A DNA stretch of 10,247 nt. Origin: Actinomycetota bacterium. GTDB lineage: Bacteria; Actinomycetota; UBA4738; CADDZG01; WHSQ01. The notes beneath the pieces were generated by a model that had not been told where the DNA came from, searched no databases, and saw only the letters and a list, made by a program, of their open reading frames with translations. Made by a program: the position numbers and the translations under genes. Every line of letters starts with the position of its first letter. The stretch's first letter is position 1. Shown here one piece after another: positions 7,484-10,247 of this stretch. Where the stretch lies: NCBI GenBank assembly GCA_030448085.1, contig JAUJNU010000052.1:1-10247 (forward strand), in the 5' to 3' direction.

Positions 7484-7902
7484 CTAAGCCTTCTGCTCCT
7501 GGGAACCGCCCCGAGGGATCGTGCTCGAGTCTTCTTCTTGCCCCCCGGTCACCTCGCTCTGGACCAGCGCTCCGGTGGGGCAGCGCTCGACGCAGAGGTT
7601 GCAGCGGGGCACGCATTGTCGTCGATCAGGAACAGGATGTCCGTCGGGCCCATCTGCCGGGCGAGCTCGACGTTACCGGAGTCCTCCACGGCCGTGGGGT
7701 CGACCATGAAGATGCAGTACCAGGGGCAGATGTCAACGCAGCCCTCGCACAGGATGCACTGCTCGGGGATGAAGTCGATGAAGCGCTTCGGCTTGACAGC
7801 CCCCTTCAGCCATTCCTCGTCCACCAGCTGCATGTCGTAGTCGGCGCGGAAGATGGGCTTCTCGATGATCTCCATCTTCTTCGGCTCTGGAGGCTTGGGC
7901 AC
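7484..7902 (-). CDS. Two-cluster [4Fe-4S] ferredoxin-like protein in the bc operon (one frameshift)
   Basis: About 139 residues. Cluster motif one is CILCEGCVDICP (Cys49, 52, 55, 59 from GTG 7902). Motif two reads CPRCNLCVERCPTGAL (Cys98, 101, 104, 108) once a missing C near 7610 in a C run is restored; without it the frame breaks inside the motif. The order and spacing are those of 2x[4Fe-4S] ferredoxin domains such as NuoI. The tail is polar, and the N-terminus (PKPPEPKKMEIIEKP) has no signal peptide, so it is cytoplasmic. GTG 7902 is preferred because the upstream gene stops at 7910; ATG 7875 (MEIIEKP) is an alternative. It sits directly before cytochrome b6 with a 7-nt gap. A ferredoxin is not a standard bc subunit, so it may be an electron-input or output module on the cytoplasmic face; that role is inference. 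Confidence 0.82.
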
Positions 7903-7909
7903 TTTCTGT

Positions 7910-8276
7910 CTACTTCCCGGGCATGTAGCCCTTGACGGGATCTTCAAGGCCTTTCGCGCCGGTCCGCTTCCGCTTCTTCTCCTGCCAGAAGTACGCGACG
8001 ATGAGCATCCCGATCAGAACGGCGTTCTGGACAGTGTTGGCGACGATGTCGCGCACGATCGCTATCTGAGCAGAGTTCAGCCCCTCTTTGTTGACGAGCG
8101 GCAGCTTCGTCGTGAAATCGATGATCGAAGCGATCTGCCCGTCGAACCAGATGATGTACGAGGGTTTCGGCCGAGGAAAGTGATCGAGAAGGTGTAGATG
8201 AAAAGCCCGTAGAGGATCGCCCTAGTCCACGTCATGGGGCGTCCATGAACCTGAAGAATCGCTCTTTGGGAGACAT
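7910..8276 (-). CDS. Small two-helix membrane protein, unrecognised (two frameshifts)
   Basis: No single open frame shows this gene. Restoring one base near 8232 (C run before ATGACG) and one near 8161 (C run) gives about 122 residues. It starts MSPKERFFRFMDAP at ATG 8276, with GAGG seven bases upstream. Next come MTWTRAILYGLFIYTFSI (helix 1), RNPSYIIWFDGQIASIIDF, an amphipathic stretch (LVNKEGLNSAQIAIVRDIV), NAVLIGMLIVAYFW (helix 2) and a basic tail KKRKRTGAKGLEDPVKGYMP ending at TAG 7910. Coherent hydrophobic and amphipathic segments across both joins support it being real. It is the first gene of the tight run leading into the ferredoxin (7-nt gap), so it may anchor the ferredoxin or the complex at the membrane. 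I do not recognise the family. A long plus-strand open frame over the same bases looks like a shadow. Confidence 0.6.
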
Positions 8277-8285
8277 GCGGGCCTC

Positions 8286-8336
8286 ATCTTATAGCTGCGG
8301 ACAGGCGCGTTTCGCCATGGAAGTGACTTTTCGCCA
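8286..8336 (-). promoter_or_regulatory. Candidate promoter and paired repeats ahead of the bc operon
   Basis: The 83-nt gap between the CcmD-like gene and the small membrane protein gene holds the direct repeat TTTCGCCA twice (plus strand 8310-8317 and 8329-8336), 19 bases apart. On the minus strand TATAAGAT (8293-8286) lies nine bases before the ATG. A TANNNT -10 so close to the start fits a leaderless actinomycete transcript, although GAGG at 8285-8282 could also be a ribosome-binding site. The repeats sit about where a regulator could contact the -35 region. Promoter activity is inferred. Confidence 0.35.
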
Positions 8337-8359
8337 CGCCTGAGGATCGAACTAGTGAA

Positions 8360-8492
8360 TTAGTGCTCGTGCCGTGGAGCTCCCCGGAGCCGTCGCCGGA
8401 GGTTTTCCGGCGGGTCTCGAGGAGGGCGATGTAACCCCCTATGCCACCGAAGGCTGCGTGATCGCGATGGCGAGCCAGGCTTCGTTGCTCAT
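8360..8492 (-). CDS. ccmD: CcmD-like cytochrome c maturation peptide (two frameshifts)
   Basis: Reading from ATG 8492 gives MSNEAWLAIAIT. Restoring one base near 8452 gives AAFGGIGGYIALLETRR, and one more near 8408 gives ENLRRRLRGAPRHEH and TAA at 8362-8360: about 44 residues. One hydrophobic helix followed by a strongly basic amphipathic tail (LETRRxNLRRRLR) is the CcmD pattern. CcmD is a small partner of CcmC that helps release heme-loaded CcmE in System I cytochrome c maturation. It lies directly after the CcmC-like gene, the usual ccmC-ccmD order. CcmC may end at a TGA sharing bases with this ATG (ATGA), or 17 nt earlier. The sequence has little specific signature at this size, so the call depends on position and topology. 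Confidence 0.55.
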
Positions 8493-8508
8493 GTCGCGAG
8501 CCCCGGCT

Positions 8509-9236
8509 CTACCGACTCGCGGGTTGCGGGGTCTGCTGCTCTCGCTGTAGCTCTGCATCCTCGAGTCGTCCTTAATACGGCTGAGGTCGGTCCGCAAGGC
8601 CAGCAGCCACGAGAACAGCAGCGTGAATGCGATGAAGGCGGTGAAGAAAGCCAGCAGTTCGGGAGAGCCGAGGCCCGAGTCCCGGTCGAGCGCCGCCGGG
8701 CGTCGGGCCCGACGGATGCTGCGTCCGCCACCAATAGACGGAAAAGTGCATGATCGGGACGTTGATGAACCCGACGATGCCCACCACTGCTGCGAGGCGT
8801 CCCACGGCCCGGTCGTCCGAGGCAAGATTCCGGAGGATCAGGTAGCCGAGATAGGTGAGCCACATGATCCAGGAGGACGTGGGCGGGCGTCCTGGGTCCC
8901 ACACGGGCCGGGCCCAGATGGGCCGGTTACGAGGACGATGGTGCAGAAGACGACGCCGATCTCCGCCGCCGAGTGGGCCAGGTGAGATCCCAGCGCCGAG
9001 TGGAGGTCGCAGGAACGCGATCGAGGCGATGAAGACGATGGCGAAGCCGAGGTAGGCCACCCAGGCGGAGGGGACGTGGACGTAGAAGATCCTCTGCTCG
9101 CCCGCCCATGGTGTCGACGGCCTCCTCGCCACGAAGAACATGAGGTAGATCGCGGCGGCCAGGGCGATGGCGGAGGCGGCTCCGAGCCAGGTGAGGGTGG
9201 CGCGAGGGAGCGCCGGTGGGAGCTGGGACTTTCCAT
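8509..9236 (-). CDS. ccmC: CcmC-like cytochrome c maturation heme protein (several frameshifts, damaged WWD motif)
   Basis: Restored across frames, the order is: ME, then SQLPPALPRATLTWLG; helix 1 (AASAIALAAAIYLMFFVARR); GEQRIFYVHVPSAWVAYLGF, with the first conserved His; AHSAAEIGVVFCTIVLVTGP; IWARPVWDP; TSSWIMWLTYLGYLILR; then NVPIMHFSVYWWRTQHP with the second conserved His; and a last helix ELLAFFTAFIAFTLLFSWLL. This is the CcmC/CcsA family (PF01578), which presents heme at the outer membrane face for attachment to c-type cytochromes. The tryptophan-rich WGTWWTWD-type motif is not intact here (see findings). The start is taken as ATG 9236 with one missing A just after it. The end is either TAG 8509-8511 or TGA 8489, frame-dependent. 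Apparent indels lie near 9228, 9005, 8920, 8705 and 8530. CcmC rather than CcsA is favoured by length (about 242) and by the following CcmD-like gene. Confidence 0.78.
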
Positions 9237-9260
9237 CGCCGGGCAGCCTACTAAGGTCCG

Positions 9261-10247
9261 GTGGGTATGACTCCCCCGCCTCGGCCTCACGTTCCCGGTC
9301 TGGCCGACGGGACGTTCCGCGAGTCGTGTGACATCGCCCGCCGGGCCGAGGCCCTCGGCTACACCGACGCCTGGACGGCCGAGACGGCGGGGCCTGACGG
9401 ATTGGCGGTGGCCACGGCCCTCGGGGTGGTGACCTCCACCATGCGCCTAGGCTGCGCAGTGGTCCCCGCCTACACCCGGCCTCCCGCTCTGATCGCGATG
9501 GGTGCCCTGGCGGCGCAGCAGGCGGACCAGCGGGGGCCGGTTCTGCCTAGGGATCGGAGCGTCGTCGCCGACGATCGTGGAGGGGTGGATGGGCGTCCTG
9601 TTCGAGCGGCCCCTGGCCCGGGTGCGCGAGAGACCCAGAGGTGGTCAAGAAGGCTCTGGCCGGCGAGAAGGTGAAGTTCCAGGGGAGACCCTCAGGCTCG
9701 AACGGGTTCAAGCTCGAGCAGGCGGCCGGAGCGTGGGGCTGTCCCCATTCTCCTCGCCGCCCTGGGGCTGCAGATGATGGAGCCTGGCCGAGGCGGAGGC
9801 CGACGGGGATAGCCCTGCTCCTGGCCGCCGAGGCGGGCGTGGGCATCGCCAAGCGCCTCGCCCCCGGCAAGGAGACGATGGTCCGCTTCTCTGTGCTGTC
9901 CTGACGAGCCGGTCGAGGACGTGCGACAGATCGCTGCTGGCAGGTGACGCCGACGCCGTGGCCGTCCCTGCCTATAACCGCTTCATAGCGGCGCAGGGGT
10001 TCGAGGCCGAGGCCGAAGCGGTCGCCTCGGCATGGGCCGCCGGCGACCGCGCCACTGCTCTGGAGGCGGTCTCGGACCGGCTGATCGAATCGTTGGTTCT
10101 CATGGGCCCGGCGGAGCGGTGCAAGGAGCGGCTCGAGGGCTTCCGCGAAGCCGGTCTATCGAAGCCGATCCTGATGCTGTTCTCGGGGGCCGGGGGCGAG
10201 GGAAAGCGGGCCGCGGTGGAGGGAGGTCGGGCGTGCGTCGGGTCGGG
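9261..10247 (+). CDS. LLM-class (luciferase-like) oxidoreductase, probably F420-dependent; partial, many frameshifts
   Basis: It starts at GTG 9261 or ATG 9267 and runs off the window with no stop in its final frame. Readable pieces in order: GTFRESCDIARRAEALGYTDAW, AETAGPDGLAVATALGVVTS, MRLGCAVVPAYTRPPALIAM, GGRFCLGIGASSPTIVEGW, VVKKALAGEKVKFQG, VPILLAALGLQMM, DGIALLLAAEAG, AVPAYNRFIAAQGF and LVLMGPAERCKERLEGF. The gap-separated order is that of TIM-barrel luciferase-like monooxygenase family enzymes: a GLGIG-like strand, an insertion, LAALG, and the late GPAE helix. Many in actinomycetes use coenzyme F420, but the substrate cannot be told and F420 binding is inferred from the family. At least six apparent indels lie near 9530, 9635, 9690-9740, 9786, 9811, 9892 and 9940. 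Its start is only 24 bases from that of the divergent ccmC. Confidence 0.83.

Noticed and set aside
4500..10247. Reading the broken genes as pseudogenes or as programmed frameshifting
   Set aside because: Breaks occur in every gene, in both directions of shift and often in homopolymers, with motifs kept on both sides; no slippery-site pattern recurs. Sequencing error explains it better.
1..10247. CRISPR array, tRNA/rRNA gene, insertion sequence or prophage parts
   Set aside because: No regular short repeats with spacers, no cloverleaf or rRNA-like stretches, no transposase or phage motifs and no terminal inverted repeats were seen by eye.

Overview
The window is high-GC DNA, most likely from an actinomycete (Actinomycetota) of a deep or poorly sampled class. 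Grounds are GC-rich third positions, GTG/TTG starts, stop/start overlaps, an ECF sigma factor of SigE type, an apparent F420-dependent luciferase-like oxidoreductase and a quinol:cytochrome c reductase cluster. The class cannot be fixed from this sequence.

Layout. On the plus strand, 1-462 is the 3' end of a YihY/BrkB-family membrane protein. It converges on a minus-strand series. Read in the minus direction from the right, that series holds: a CcmC-like cytochrome c maturation protein (9236-8509), a CcmD-like peptide (8492-8360), a small two-helix membrane protein (8276-7910), a two-cluster ferredoxin (7902-7484), a b6-like cytochrome b (7476-6702), a subunit IV-like cytochrome b C-terminal half (6695-5861), a Rieske protein (5850-5029), a membrane-anchored diheme cytochrome c (5032-3984), an unrecognised membrane protein (3983-3312), a 60-residue lipoprotein (3315-3133), a DUF892/YciE ferritin-like protein (3053-2544), an ECF sigma factor (2382-1897) and its overlapping partner (1904-576), a membrane-anchored protein with three tandem repeats. 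At the right edge, on the plus strand and divergent from ccmC, is a partial LLM-class oxidoreductase (9261 to the end).

How they fit. Genes from 8276 down to 3133 are packed with gaps of 0-10 nt or 4-nt overlaps, so they look like one transcription unit for a menaquinol:cytochrome c oxidoreductase. CcmC/CcmD just upstream would serve heme attachment to its c-type cytochrome. The ferredoxin, the small membrane protein and the two unknown downstream proteins are candidate extra subunits. The sigma factor and its repeat partner look like a separate signalling pair.

Quality. Everything from 1 to about 4500 reads in intact frames. From about 4500 to 10247 almost every gene is broken by single-base indels, mostly in G or C runs, while conserved motifs survive on both sides of each break. 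I read this as base-calling error, not gene decay. Gene boundaries there are reconstructions, and no single intact reading frame covers most of those genes. No tRNA, rRNA, CRISPR array or insertion sequence was seen.
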